DNA of 64,000 nucleotides from an uncultured Oscillospiraceae bacterium. Its GTDB lineage: Bacteria > Bacillota > Clostridia > Oscillospirales > Oscillospiraceae. The position numbers and the translations under genes are program-made. Below, in pieces: positions 32,671 through 42,007 of this stretch. The notes under the pieces are model-generated. The model ran no database searches, was not told the DNA's origin, and saw only the letters and a list, made by a program, of their open reading frames with translations. Each line of letters starts with the position of its first letter. The first letter of the stretch is position 1. The stretch covers positions 1 to 64,000 of the forward strand of contig CAKTOB010000011.1 of NCBI GenBank assembly GCA_934589525.1. Direction: 5' to 3'.

Positions 32671-34200
32671 TTACGCAGATGCGCCGTCAGACGCCTCCAG
32701 CATGCCGGAGATCAGCATGAAGGCCAGGGAGGTGAATTGGACGTCGAAGAGGGGTTCGCCGATGCTGTAGATCAGGAGGCTCGCCAGGAGGATGGGGTAG
32801 ATTTTTCGGCAGAGGGGGTGCTTTCCCCGGTAGATGCGGAGGGCGGAGCGGATCTGGAGGAACAGGAAGGCCAGCATGACGATGAGGCCGATGATGCCGC
32901 TGAGGGCCAGGACCTGGAGGAGGGCGTTATGGGTATGGCCCACCACCCGGTCCATGTCGCCGTAGTAGAGCATGTTCATGGTGATCATGTCCACGCTCTG
33001 GCCCAGAAGCAGGAATTTCTTTCGGCGCAGCACCACCCGGAGGCAGGCGGCCCAGATCTCTGTGCGGGAGGTAAAGGTCAGCAGGTCCCGGAGGAAATTC
33101 CGGTTGTCGGCCACGCCGACCTCTGCTGCGGGTTCTTCCGTGGGGGTCTCCGCGGGAATTTCCGCGGGAGCTTCTGTCGCTGCTTCTGTCGTGGTCTCTG
33201 CTTCAGTCTCCGCCGGGCCCTCTACCGCGGTCTCCGCTTCGGTTTCTGCCGGGGCAGTTTCCTCGGGGAGGACGTCGGGCTGGGGGGCTTCTTCGGCGGG
33301 CTGGGCGGCGTCCAGGGTCTCCTGGGCGGCGGGGCGGGCCAACTGGGCCGCCAGGGTGTTGCACAGGCCGAAGCCCTTATAGGAGACAAAGGTGGTGGCA
33401 GCGGCCAGGAGCAGAATGCAGAGGGTCTTCACGGCCTTCTTTTGGATGGGCAGCCGGTCCTTTGTCAGAAGGAGGGTCAGCAGGCCCACGCCCACGCTGA
33501 AGGAGACGTAAATGGAGCGGCAGTGCTGCATGGCCATGGTCGTGTACATCATGGCGGCAAACAGAGCAAGCACCGCCCGGAGCCATTTTTTAGGGGTGCG
33601 GAGGAACTGGGCCACCGCCAGCCACAGGGCGATCATAAACCAGGAGGCTGTGGCGTTTCTGTGGAGGTTAAAGTAGCTCAGGGAGCGGAGCATCCCGGTG
33701 CTTTGGGGCTCCAGGGCGATGAAGATGTACTCATCCCCAATGCGGATCTTGGGAACCATATTGAGGACCACCAGGAAGCCCAGTATGGACAATACCGCCA
33801 GCACGGGGAAGAGCACGCCGCAGAACCAGCCGGAGAGACGCCCCCTGCCCCGGGCATCCAGGGAGCGGGTCAGGTAGAAGACGGCGCACAGGACACCGGC
33901 CCGGGTGATCTCATTGGGGAGGGCATCGGACAGACCGCCTACCAGCAGCCGGGCGATCATCAGCCAGATCCAGTAGACCGCCAGCAGCAGCGCCCCGGTG
34001 CGGCCGGCGTTTTTGGGCAGCCGGGCCAGAACCAGGCTCAGCAGGGAAAAGCAGAGCACCCGGCGGAGGGTCAGAAATTCCCGCTGAAGGTCCCAGGGGA
34101 TCATGGGCAGCAGCACGTCACTCATGAGAATGAAGACGCACAGGCAGATCAGCACGGCCTGGGTGCTGCGGCGCATTTGGGTTTCACGGTTCTCGATCAT
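32671..34200 (-). CDS. O-antigen ligase/polymerase-like membrane protein
   Basis: The 509-residue protein has about ten to twelve membrane helices. A large extracytoplasmic loop is followed by VGHTHNALLQVLALSG (HTHN at about 422-425), the signature of the Wzy_C/WaaL superfamily. It would polymerise or ligate the polysaccharide repeat units at the outer face of the membrane. Residues about 292-360 are an unusual Glu/Thr/Ala/Pro-rich low-complexity stretch with PAETEAET-type repeats, placed in the loop just before the active site. It is the last gene of the leftward locus. The ATG is preceded by AAAGGA ten bases away. Confidence 0.82.
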   Translation of the reverse strand: MIENRETQMRRSTQAVLICLCVFILMSDVLLPMIPWDLQREFLTLRRVLCFSLLSLVLARLPKNAGRTGALLLAVYWIWLMIARLLVGGLSDALPNEITRAGVLCAVFYLTRSLDARGRGRLSGWFCGVLFPVLAVLSILGFLVVLNMVPKIRIGDEYIFIALEPQSTGMLRSLSYFNLHRNATASWFMIALWLAVAQFLRTPKKWLRAVLALFAAMMYTTMAMQHCRSIYVSFSVGVGLLTLLLTKDRLPIQKKAVKTLCILLLAAATTFVSYKGFGLCNTLAAQLARPAAQETLDAAQPAEEAPQPDVLPEETAPAETEAETAVEGPAETEAETTTEAATEAPAEIPAETPTEEPAAEVGVADNRNFLRDLLTFTSRTEIWAACLRVVLRRKKFLLLGQSVDMITMNMLYYGDMDRVVGHTHNALLQVLALSGIIGLIVMLAFLFLQIRSALRIYRGKHPLCRKIYPILLASLLIYSIGEPLFDVQFTSLAFMLISGMLEASDGASA

Positions 34201-34230
34201 CCGAATTTGTTCCTTTCTGAGGGAATGAGG

Positions 34231-35628
34231 TCACTTGCCAGTGGCAATGGTCTCTTGGTTCATAAAGCCGCCGGTGACGGTGCGCCAGAGGATCTCCACG
34301 TCCAGGCGGACGCACCAGTTGTGGATGTACCACAGGTCCAGCTCGATGCGTTTTTTCATGTCGGTGTTGCCACGGTAGCCGTGGATCTGGGCCCAGCCGG
34401 TGATGCCGGGGCGGACCTGCTGGCGGACCAGGTAGCTGGGGACCTCCTCTTGCAGGTGCTCCACATGATAGGGGATCTCCGGCCGGGGGCCTACCAGGCT
34501 CATTTGGCCTACCAGGACGTTGAAGAGCTGGGGCAGCTCGTCCATGCTGGTTTTGCGGATGAAGCTGCCGAAAACGGTCTTTCGGGGGTCGGAATTGGTG
34601 GTCCAGGCGGTGTCGCTGTCGGCGTTCACCCGCATGCTGCGGAATTTCAGCATGGGGAAGACCTTTTTGTTCCGACCGATGCGCTCCTGGACGAAGAACA
34701 CGGGGCCGGGGCTGCTGAGCTTGACACCGATGGCGATGGCCACCATCAGGGGGCTGGCGATGAGGATGCCCAGAAGGGAGAGCACAATGTCCATCAGCCG
34801 CTTCACCCCGGCGTTCACCAGGTTATCCAAGGGGGAGGCGTTCAAATCAATGAGCTTGATGTCCCCCAAAACGTCGATGCGGGGGTTGGAGGGGATGTAG
34901 TCGTTGTACAAAGGGATGATCTTGGCCCGGATGCCAAACCGGTTGGCGGCATCTACCAGGGGGTGGAGATAATCCTGCTCCCTGCCGGAGAGGGCAATGA
35001 CCAGCTCGTCAATGTCCCCGTGCCGCTCCAGGATCTCATGGACCTGAGACAGCTCCCCCAACCAGGGCCCCAGGGTGTCGCCGCGTTTTTCTCCGATGTA
35101 GCCGTCGATGCAGAAGCCCATTTTGGCGTTGGACAGGACATTTTGGGCGTATTCCCTTGCCAGGCGGCCGTCACCGGCCAGGATCACATGGCGCTTGTTG
35201 AAGCCCATGCCCCGGACATAGCGCATAAAGCAGCGGACGGCCAGGTGCTTGGCGCAGATCAGGAAGGTGCTCAGGCCATAGAACCAGGCCATCATCACCC
35301 GGGAGACATCGTGGATGTGGCGTATGTACAGCCAGGCCATTACCAGCAACAGGCACAGGGCGTTTACATAAACCACGGCAAAGAGCTCCTGTCGGAGCTT
35401 GCGGTAGCGCTGGGGCACATAGACTCCCAGCATGTACAGCAGCAGCAGCTGAGCGAAGCAGTAGGCCAGGATGATTTGAAGAAATTCCGGGCTCAGCAGG
35501 TTCACGGACCAGATGCCGTCCAGCAGCCGGAAGCGGATCTCGACGGCGGCAAAGTAGGAAAGAAAGGTCAGAACCACGTCGCTGAGCAGATTCAGGATAT
35601 TTAAGATTCTTTGATTTTGTTTGATCAT
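34231..35628 (-). CDS. Priming glycosyl-1-phosphate transferase, WcaJ-like
   Basis: The 465-residue polyprenyl-phosphate sugar phosphotransferase has four N-terminal helices and a CoA-binding-like Rossmann domain (RHVILAGDGRLAREYAQNV). The catalytic domain is C-terminal, with VKRLMDIVLSLLGILIASPL, SPGPVFFVQERIGRN, KFRSMRVNAD, TSMDELPQLFNVLVGQMSLV and RPGITGWAQIHGYRG. It attaches the first sugar phosphate to undecaprenyl phosphate and so starts each repeat unit. Its ATG overlaps the stop of the previous gene (ATGA). The sugar (often glucose or galactose) is not predictable. Confidence 0.92.
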   Translation of the reverse strand: MIKQNQRILNILNLLSDVVLTFLSYFAAVEIRFRLLDGIWSVNLLSPEFLQIILAYCFAQLLLLYMLGVYVPQRYRKLRQELFAVVYVNALCLLLVMAWLYIRHIHDVSRVMMAWFYGLSTFLICAKHLAVRCFMRYVRGMGFNKRHVILAGDGRLAREYAQNVLSNAKMGFCIDGYIGEKRGDTLGPWLGELSQVHEILERHGDIDELVIALSGREQDYLHPLVDAANRFGIRAKIIPLYNDYIPSNPRIDVLGDIKLIDLNASPLDNLVNAGVKRLMDIVLSLLGILIASPLMVAIAIGVKLSSPGPVFFVQERIGRNKKVFPMLKFRSMRVNADSDTAWTTNSDPRKTVFGSFIRKTSMDELPQLFNVLVGQMSLVGPRPEIPYHVEHLQEEVPSYLVRQQVRPGITGWAQIHGYRGNTDMKKRIELDLWYIHNWCVRLDVEILWRTVTGGFMNQETIATGK

Positions 35629-36395
35629 GATCTGCCACCACCCAGCTTTCGCAGTAAAAAGGTTCCGCCCTTTTTCAGCCAGTTCTGACGCTCCAGGTTT
35701 ACCACCGGCAACTCCCGGTAGGTAATGCCGTTGGTCTCCAGCCAGGCATCCAGAAGGCGCTCCGACAGGTATCCGAATACCCGGCGGTTTCTGGCATCGT
35801 AGCCGGAAATGTCCACTTGGGCCTCAAGCCTAAAGAGGATGTCAAAAAGCCAGTCGCAGTACCGGTCCATCAGGTCCCGGCGCATGATGAACATATTGAA
35901 CCGGTGGCCGGAGCGCTGGGCCATATTCCGGTCAAAGGCGGGCAGATACTCCGGGTACCGCTCCTCCAGCAGAGCCCGGGTCTTGTCCAGGTCCTCTTTG
36001 TGGTGGGCGTGAGCATACTGGGAATAGTTGGTCTCGATCCAGTAGTGCCGCTTTTTAGGCAGAATGACATCGGTGGTTTCCAGGAGCTTTTGGAGGGTTT
36101 TCTCCGTTAAAATCCGCTTTTTCCTACTTCCAAAGGGCTTTTCGGAAAAATACCGCCGATAGTGGCAGAGCCCTAAATACTCGCAGTCCAGATTTTTCCA
36201 GGCCCAGTACAGGCCGGTAAGCTCACAAAAGCTTTCGTTCTTGGGGGAAATATGGCTTCCCGTGTTGTCATGAAGAAACCCGTCCATAGGCCGCTGCCGC
36301 AGGGCCGTGCCCACTTCTACATATCGATACATCGGCTCCTCGCTCCGCCAATAGGGCTTGTGACAGGCGACAATGATTTGGATTTTTTTATTCAT
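35625..36395 (-). CDS. DUF4422 capsular polysaccharide glycosyltransferase
   Basis: The 256-residue protein begins KKIQIIVACHKPYW, then LTGLYWAWKNLDCEYLGLCHYRRYF, the DUF4422 signature found in capsule biosynthesis glycosyltransferases. It has no membrane segment. The ATG at 36395 follows AAGGAGACCCCCT; the longer frame starts in a region without a ribosome binding site. It is coupled to the priming transferase gene by a four-base overlap. Confidence 0.85.
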   Translation of the reverse strand: MNKKIQIIVACHKPYWRSEEPMYRYVEVGTALRQRPMDGFLHDNTGSHISPKNESFCELTGLYWAWKNLDCEYLGLCHYRRYFSEKPFGSRKKRILTEKTLQKLLETTDVILPKKRHYWIETNYSQYAHAHHKEDLDKTRALLEERYPEYLPAFDRNMAQRSGHRFNMFIMRRDLMDRYCDWLFDILFRLEAQVDISGYDARNRRVFGYLSERLLDAWLETNGITYRELPVVNLERQNWLKKGGTFLLRKLGGGRS

Positions 36396-36483
36396 AGGGG
36401 GTCTCCTTGGGGGCCATATTCCGATAAGATAATTGCCGGGAATCACCTTTTGTTCGGAAATACAAGACCGTATATCGATTGGC

Positions 36484-36526
36484 TAAACCCGGCAATGCCG
36501 ATTTTGCCTGGTCATTACCGGGTTCA
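36484..36526 (-). terminator. Hairpin between rfbB and DUF4422 genes
   Basis: AACCCGGCAATG and CATTACCGGGTT form an imperfect stem in the 166-base gap. The minus strand lacks a long T run, so it may only partly terminate transcription. Confidence 0.4.
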
Positions 36527-36561
36527 ATAATTCTGAATTCTTTCTAATAGAGCTGGTTCAC

Positions 36562-37581
36562 TCAGCGGTTGCCATACATCTTTTCGTAGTAGTTCTGATA
36601 CTCCCCGGAGATGATGGTCTGCCACCAGTCCTTATTGTCCAGGTACCAGCGAATGGTCTTTTTGATGCCGTCCTCAAACTTGGTTTCCGGCAGCCAGCCC
36701 AGCTCATTGTGGATTTTGGTGGGGTCGATGGCGTAGCGCATATCGTGGCCCTTCCGGTCCCCAACATGGGTGATGAGGGATTCGGGCTTGCCCAGCTCTT
36801 TGCAGATGATCTTCACGATTTCAATGTTCTGCTTCTCGTTGTGGCCGCCTACGTTGTAAACCTCTCCTACCCGGCCCTTGTGGATGATCAGGTCGATGGC
36901 CTTGCAGTGGTCTTCCACATACAGCCAGTCCCGGACGTTCAGGCCTTCGCCGTAGACGGGCAGGGGCTTGTCCGCCAGGGCGTTGGCGATCATCAGGGGG
37001 ATCAGCTTCTCGGGGAAGTGATAGGGGCCGTAGTTATTAGAGCAGCGGGAAATGGTCACGGGCAGACCGTAGGTCCGGTGGTAGGCCATGACCAGCAGGT
37101 CCGCGGCAGCCTTGGAGGAGGAGTAGGGGGAGCTGGTGTGGATGGGGGTCTCCTCGGTGAAGAACAGGTCCGGCCGGTCCAGGGGCAGGTCGCCGTAGAC
37201 CTCGTCGGTGGAGACCTGGTGGTAGCGGGTGATGCCGTACTTCCGGCAGGCATCCATCAGGGTGGCGGTGCCCATGATGTTGGTCTGCAGGAAGATGCCG
37301 GGGTCTTCAATGGAGCGGTCCACATGGCTCTCTGCGGCGAAGTTCACCAGGATGTCCGGGTGCTCCTCTTCAAAGAGCTTGTAGACCCCTTCCCGGTCGC
37401 AGATGTCCAGCTTCACGAAGCGGAAGTTGGGGTTGTCCATCACGGGGGCCAGGGTGCTGAGGTTTCCGGCGTAGGTCAGCTTGTCCAGGCAGACAATGCG
37501 GTAGTCCGGGTACTTGTTCAGCATATGGAATACAAAGTTGCTTCCGATAAATCCGGCGCCGCCGGTAACAATAATGGTCAT
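36562..37581 (-). CDS. rfbB: dTDP-glucose 4,6-dehydratase
   Basis: The 339-residue short-chain dehydrogenase has the NAD motif VTGGAGFIGSNFVFHML, the HQVSTDEVYGDLP segment with catalytic Asp-Glu, and YSSSKAAADLLVMAYHRTYG with Tyr-x3-Lys. It turns dTDP-glucose into dTDP-4-keto-6-deoxyglucose. The start 37581 follows GGAGGCAATT. There are no rmlC or rmlD genes next to it, so the product is not dTDP-rhamnose; the FdtA-like and aminotransferase genes at 44-45.6 kb fit instead. The base composition is GC-rich, unlike the neighbouring rfbA. Confidence 0.95.
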   Translation of the reverse strand: MTIIVTGGAGFIGSNFVFHMLNKYPDYRIVCLDKLTYAGNLSTLAPVMDNPNFRFVKLDICDREGVYKLFEEEHPDILVNFAAESHVDRSIEDPGIFLQTNIMGTATLMDACRKYGITRYHQVSTDEVYGDLPLDRPDLFFTEETPIHTSSPYSSSKAAADLLVMAYHRTYGLPVTISRCSNNYGPYHFPEKLIPLMIANALADKPLPVYGEGLNVRDWLYVEDHCKAIDLIIHKGRVGEVYNVGGHNEKQNIEIVKIICKELGKPESLITHVGDRKGHDMRYAIDPTKIHNELGWLPETKFEDGIKKTIRWYLDNKDWWQTIISGEYQNYYEKMYGNR

Positions 37582-37612
37582 AATTGCCTCCAATTCCACC
37601 TATGTAAAAAAT

Positions 37613-38503
37613 TTATTTGTAACGAACCTTACCTTCAGATACAGCCCGCAGATGAGCCCCGTACGGGCTCTTCCCATATCGATCAGCAGCCGTAAGCAGC
37701 TTCTCCTGCGAAATCCATCCATTTTTATATCCGATTTCTTCCGGAGCAGAAATGGTAATTCCTTGACGTTTTTCCATCATGCGAATAAAATCAGCTGCCT
37801 CCACCAGACTTTCCATAGTACCGGTATCCAGCCAAGCAAAGCCACGGCCAAGTAACTGCACATCCAGCCGCTCTTGCTTTAAATACATCTCATTTAGCGT
37901 GGTTATTTCCAACTCACCCCGGGCTGACGGAACTACGTCATGTGCCATTTGAGAAACGCCCTGGGGATAGAAGTATAAACCAGTGATTGCATAATTACTT
38001 TTGGGATTCTGTGGTTTTTCCTCAACTGAAAGAACTTTGCCAGTATCGTCAAACTCCACTATGCCAAATCGTTCAGGGTCATTGACATAATACCCAAAAA
38101 CAGTTGCACGAAGGTTGTTTTCCGCATTTTGAACTGCCTCTTTCAGCACAGTGCTAAAGCCGTTCCCATAGAAAATATTATCTCCAAGCACCATAGCGCA
38201 GGCATCGTCACCGATGAACTTCTCTCCCAGCAAAAATGCCTGGGCTAACCCATCAGGGCTAGGTTGCACCTTATAACTCAGATGAATTCCAAACTGACTT
38301 CCATCTCCCAGCATTGCCTCAAACCGTGGTGTATCGGTAGGCGTAGAAATAATCAGAATGTCCCTGATTCCCGCCAGCATCAATGTTGACAGCGGATAAT
38401 AAATCATAGGTTTATCGTACACAGGTAGGAGCTGCTTGGATGTAACCAGCGTCAAAGGATATAGCCGAGTTCCAGCTCCACCCGCAAGAATAATACCCTT
38501 CAT
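37613..38503 (-). CDS. rfbA: Glucose-1-phosphate thymidylyltransferase
   Basis: The 296-residue nucleotidyltransferase starts [20 protein letters not shown], then [32 protein letters not shown] and the ALOSTERIC-type C-terminal [15 protein letters not shown] typical of RmlA. It makes dTDP-glucose from glucose-1-phosphate and dTTP, the entry step of the pathway. It uses AT-rich codons, unlike rfbB, and marks one edge of the AT-rich island. AAAGGATTC precedes the ATG. Confidence 0.94.
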   Translation of the reverse strand: MKGIILAGGAGTRLYPLTLVTSKQLLPVYDKPMIYYPLSTLMLAGIRDILIISTPTDTPRFEAMLGDGSQFGIHLSYKVQPSPDGLAQAFLLGEKFIGDDACAMVLGDNIFYGNGFSTVLKEAVQNAENNLRATVFGYYVNDPERFGIVEFDDTGKVLSVEEKPQNPKSNYAITGLYFYPQGVSQMAHDVVPSARGELEITTLNEMYLKQERLDVQLLGRGFAWLDTGTMESLVEAADFIRMMEKRQGITISAPEEIGYKNGWISQEKLLTAADRYGKSPYGAHLRAVSEGKVRYK

Positions 38504-38527
38504 GAAAATTGAATCCTTTCTATAGTT

Positions 38528-39694
38528 TTATCCAAGGGCTATTGTCTCTCGTGGGAATCTTTGGATTTTACGTTTGATTATTCTGACACCATTCATCATG
38601 GACAGCAGTACATAGCAGCAAAAGAATGTCCAGGAAACTGCAGAAAGAAATCCTGCCATTGAAAATGAAAATGCCTGCAAAAACATCAGATTAATAAGGT
38701 CTTTGGTAATACATAATAATACAAATAACCTAAGAAATACATAGCGCTGCGCTTCAAGCGCCTTAAAATCATTTTTGATAAAATATAAGAACCGGTATAC
38801 GAATGCTCGAAGGCCACTTTCATGATTGTCACGCCGCAAACTCATATCCAGCCACAGAATGTCCTTCATCCATCGACGACGATACTTTTTCTTTTCCTGC
38901 GGCGACAATGCCTCCAACATTGGCATGAGAAGTTCTTTATCCATTTTAAGTAAATCTGAATAATACATTCTAGCAGACGCTGATAGCGTATCACTCTGAC
39001 CATGACTGATTCCGCCATCCCGATGCCTAATAGTTACATGATTCACATAATGAATAATGTAGTTTTCATTTGCCAGACGACAATGCATCGGAAAATCCTC
39101 GACCAAATTATAGTCTTCGTCAAAGTCGCCAAAACAATCGAAGAAGGTTCTTTTGAAACAAGTGCTTGTAGTTGGCAAACACGCACCATAGCGGGCTAAC
39201 ATTTTTTTTAGAGAATCAGTGCTGACTGCTGTTTCCATCAAGGCTTTTTGAACGGGCAATGTCATGTAATAGCTCATAACCTTACGGAGTTTCTGATCGC
39301 ACATGGCTGTTTGTGCCATTTCAATGCCACATTCCTCAGGTGCCTCCATAAACCCATCATGATAATGGTGCAAAACCTGCGTATTATATAATGCATCGTC
39401 TCCAGCGAGGAAAATGATGTAATCACCGCTACAGCAGGCCTTTACATGATTAAGATGTTTAACGGTCCCGACATTTTTAGGTTCCTGCCGTATGATAACT
39501 GATTGAATATTCTCTTTCTTATGCTTCTCAATATAGTTTCTAATTTTCTCAGATGGGAAGTTAGGTGAACCATCATCGGATACAATCAGTTCAATATTAT
39601 CGTAATCCTGAGAAAGCACAGAATCAACTGCTGCTTTGAGATGTTCGAAGTGTCGGTATACTAAAACAACAACCGAAAACAGAGGACTAGCCAT
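38528..39694 (-). CDS. Family 2 glycosyltransferase with C-terminal helices
   Basis: The 388-residue protein has a GT-A domain: SVVVLVYRHFEHLKAAVDSVLSQDY, ELIVSDDGSPN and the FLAGDDALYN DxD-type motif, then EDFPMHCRL in the acceptor region. The last 90 residues contain two hydrophobic helices (FSMAGFLSAVSWTFFCCYVLL), so it is membrane-attached. It is adjacent to and similar in architecture to the next gene upstream. The transferred sugar is unknown. AAAGGAGGG precedes the ATG. Confidence 0.85.
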   Translation of the reverse strand: MASPLFSVVVLVYRHFEHLKAAVDSVLSQDYDNIELIVSDDGSPNFPSEKIRNYIEKHKKENIQSVIIRQEPKNVGTVKHLNHVKACCSGDYIIFLAGDDALYNTQVLHHYHDGFMEAPEECGIEMAQTAMCDQKLRKVMSYYMTLPVQKALMETAVSTDSLKKMLARYGACLPTTSTCFKRTFFDCFGDFDEDYNLVEDFPMHCRLANENYIIHYVNHVTIRHRDGGISHGQSDTLSASARMYYSDLLKMDKELLMPMLEALSPQEKKKYRRRWMKDILWLDMSLRRDNHESGLRAFVYRFLYFIKNDFKALEAQRYVFLRLFVLLCITKDLINLMFLQAFSFSMAGFLSAVSWTFFCCYVLLSMMNGVRIIKRKIQRFPRETIALG

Positions 39695-39696
39695 AA

Positions 39697-41058
39697 TTAC
39701 AAATCCCTCCTTTCCTTAAGTGACAAGGAAACAGTCATAACACAAGAAACTAAACGAAGCAACACGTATCCACCCGCCGCAACCGCAAACAGCACAGCCC
39801 ATAGCAATGAAGCATTATGTATTGGCAATATTCTCACCTGTATCCCATAAAACAGGAAACACAATGTATACACAGCGTTCAAACTCGGTGAGGTTTTTTT
39901 CTTGTATAGCCAAAAATACAACAAAACTACCGCACTAATAAGGGTGGTTAACAGTCTCATTTCCGGAATTTGCTGGGCAAAATAAAACAGCAAAAGTACT
40001 AATAACAGCGTCACTAAAGTGCGATTGTCATATTTAATTTTAAACCCACTTGCATGCTGACGATAGAATTTTGACTGCAGTAAAAATCGTAGATGCTTGA
40101 CTTTCCACATCAAGCGGTCATAATACGACATATACTCCCATTCGAATTCGCTTACAATTCTCGCTCGAATCGCTTCCGTGCAATGCCTGCACTTTTTCAA
40201 ATTCTTCTTGTCCCGATTTTTTTGCAGTTCCGGTATGGAAATGTTCTCCAGCATACGAACACACTCTTCATAGTGCTGTATGCCCAATGTTTCATTGATG
40301 TTGCTGAGACTGTTCGATATGCCACCATACCGGTAAATCGTTACAGTATCGTCAATACAAGTAATCTTTGTTCCTCTCTGTGTGATTAAAAGCCATGTGG
40401 GCCAATCTTCTGTAAATTTATATTCTGCATCAAATCCGCCTATTTCGTCGTATAACTCTCTTGTCCAAAACACAGCTGGTGCATTGATATGTTCGCACCA
40501 CGCCTGCGTACTCAATAAGTTGAACTGTCCAACACAGTTACTAGACTGCATCTTCTGAATAGACTGAACGCTAGGATAATAATCTGTCGTCAATACGCCT
40601 TCCTGAGTACAAGCCACCGACCGCCCCGCAATAATCCGTATATTCTCATCTCGTAAAAAGCGACGTGCAATGCTACTCACAGTCGATGACTTATAAAGCA
40701 TATCATCACCCGCATGGAGTTTAAAGATTTTTCCAGACGATAGTGCAATACCCTTCATTGCATTGCTTGTTGTTCCAACATTTTCTTCCTGTTGAAACAC
40801 AACATAGTTCTTTAGATTCGGCTGTTTCAATTCTTCGATCAACTTTATTGTTTTTTCTACATCAAAATCTTGGCTCGCATCATCGCACACAATTAGCTCA
40901 AGATAAGGGTAGTCTTGCTTTAAAATTGACTTGAGGCAGGGCCTTAAAAACTCCTGCTGGTTATAAGTCAAAACGATTATAGAAACCAGCGGATATTTTC
41001 TTTTGCCTACCTTAACTATCTGATTTGACATTCTATCGAAACTATTTTCTTTTATCAT
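39697..41058 (-). CDS. Family 2 glycosyltransferase with C-terminal helices
   Basis: The 453-residue protein has a GT-A domain (VSIIVLTYNQQEFLRPCLKS, LELIVCDDASQDF, KLHAGDDMLYK as the DxD-like motif, FTEDWPTWLL). It ends with three hydrophobic segments. It is followed after two bases by the other family 2 enzyme, and the two probably add successive sugars. It is AT-rich. GGGGAAAA precedes the ATG at close spacing. Confidence 0.85.
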   Translation of the reverse strand: MIKENSFDRMSNQIVKVGKRKYPLVSIIVLTYNQQEFLRPCLKSILKQDYPYLELIVCDDASQDFDVEKTIKLIEELKQPNLKNYVVFQQEENVGTTSNAMKGIALSSGKIFKLHAGDDMLYKSSTVSSIARRFLRDENIRIIAGRSVACTQEGVLTTDYYPSVQSIQKMQSSNCVGQFNLLSTQAWCEHINAPAVFWTRELYDEIGGFDAEYKFTEDWPTWLLITQRGTKITCIDDTVTIYRYGGISNSLSNINETLGIQHYEECVRMLENISIPELQKNRDKKNLKKCRHCTEAIRARIVSEFEWEYMSYYDRLMWKVKHLRFLLQSKFYRQHASGFKIKYDNRTLVTLLLVLLLFYFAQQIPEMRLLTTLISAVVLLYFWLYKKKTSPSLNAVYTLCFLFYGIQVRILPIHNASLLWAVLFAVAAGGYVLLRLVSCVMTVSLSLKERRDL

Positions 41059-41140
41059 TTTTCCCCGTTCTCTTATTCTTTCATTACAATGCTACTTCTA
41101 TACAGTCATAACCTACGTCGCTTACTAAGAATTACGTGCC

Positions 41141-42007
41141 TTATTTATCCACGTTGGACGGATGTTTTCCGTCCAGGTCATACACATAGAATCCTTTTCC
41201 AGTTTTGATTCCCAGCCATCCGCCTCGAACCATCTTTCTCAGCAAAGGATGAGGGCGATACTTGGTATCTCCAGTTTCAGACTGCAAGACCTCCATAATT
41301 GCGAGGCAAATATCCAGTCCTATCATATCCCCAAGCTCCAACGGCCCCATAGGATAATTTGCACCCAACTTCATAGCCGAATCAATGCAATCCGCAGAAG
41401 TAATTCCATCTGCATATAAGCCGATTGCCTCATTAATCATAGGGATCAGCACCCGATTCACAACAAAACCGGAATGATCCTTCACTTCTATCGGGCATTT
41501 ACCCAGTTCCCGTGCTATCTGGATAATTCTATTAACTATTTCACGAGAGGTATTCAGAGAAGGAGCAACCTCAACCAGCTTCATAACTGGCGCTGGATTG
41601 AAGAAATGCATTCCAATAACACTATGCTGAATACCATTTGCAATTTCAGTAATCGACAATGATGATGTATTTGTAGCGAATATGCACTTCTCCTGGCAAA
41701 CGGCATCAAGTTGTCTGAACAATTGTTGCTTTGCCACTAGAGATTCTTCAATGGATTCAATGACAAGTTCACACTCTGTGAGTTCATCATATGTCCCAAT
41801 TGTAATGTTGGACAACACCGAAGTCATATCCTCTTGGGTCATTTTTCCTTTTTTTACTCTGCTAGAAAGCCGCTTTGAAATAACTATTTTTCCTTTTTCG
41901 GCAGATGCTTTTGAGCGGCTACACAGAATCACGTTAAAATCATGCTGTGCAAAAATCTGAGCTATTCCACTCCCCATTGTACCTGCGCCAACAATGCCTA
42001 CATTCAT
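41141..42007 (-). CDS. 3-hydroxybutyryl-CoA dehydrogenase
   Basis: The 288-residue enzyme is full length. NVGIVGAGTMGSGIAQIFAQ is the NAD site, SSLSITEIA and GMHFFNPAPVMKLVEV contain the catalytic region, and SGFVVNRVLIPMINEAI the C-terminal domain. It reduces acetoacetyl-CoA to (S)-3-hydroxybutyryl-CoA. It overlaps the thiolase gene (ATGA) and has AGGAGACGA upstream of the chosen start, 42007. Such genes usually lie in butyrate operons with crotonase and acyl-CoA dehydrogenase; here it is inside a sugar locus with neither, suggesting it supplies 3-hydroxybutyryl-CoA for acylation. Confidence 0.93.
   Translation of the reverse strand: MNVGIVGAGTMGSGIAQIFAQHDFNVILCSRSKASAEKGKIVISKRLSSRVKKGKMTQEDMTSVLSNITIGTYDELTECELVIESIEESLVAKQQLFRQLDAVCQEKCIFATNTSSLSITEIANGIQHSVIGMHFFNPAPVMKLVEVAPSLNTSREIVNRIIQIARELGKCPIEVKDHSGFVVNRVLIPMINEAIGLYADGITSADCIDSAMKLGANYPMGPLELGDMIGLDICLAIMEVLQSETGDTKYRPHPLLRKMVRGGWLGIKTGKGFYVYDLDGKHPSNVDK

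Noticed and set aside
32659..35604. 981-codon open frame on the plus strand opposite the Wzy-like and priming transferase genes
   Set aside because: It is the antisense shadow of two well supported genes. It is rich in Gly, Gln, His and Val with no domain and is a by-product of GC-rich codon use.
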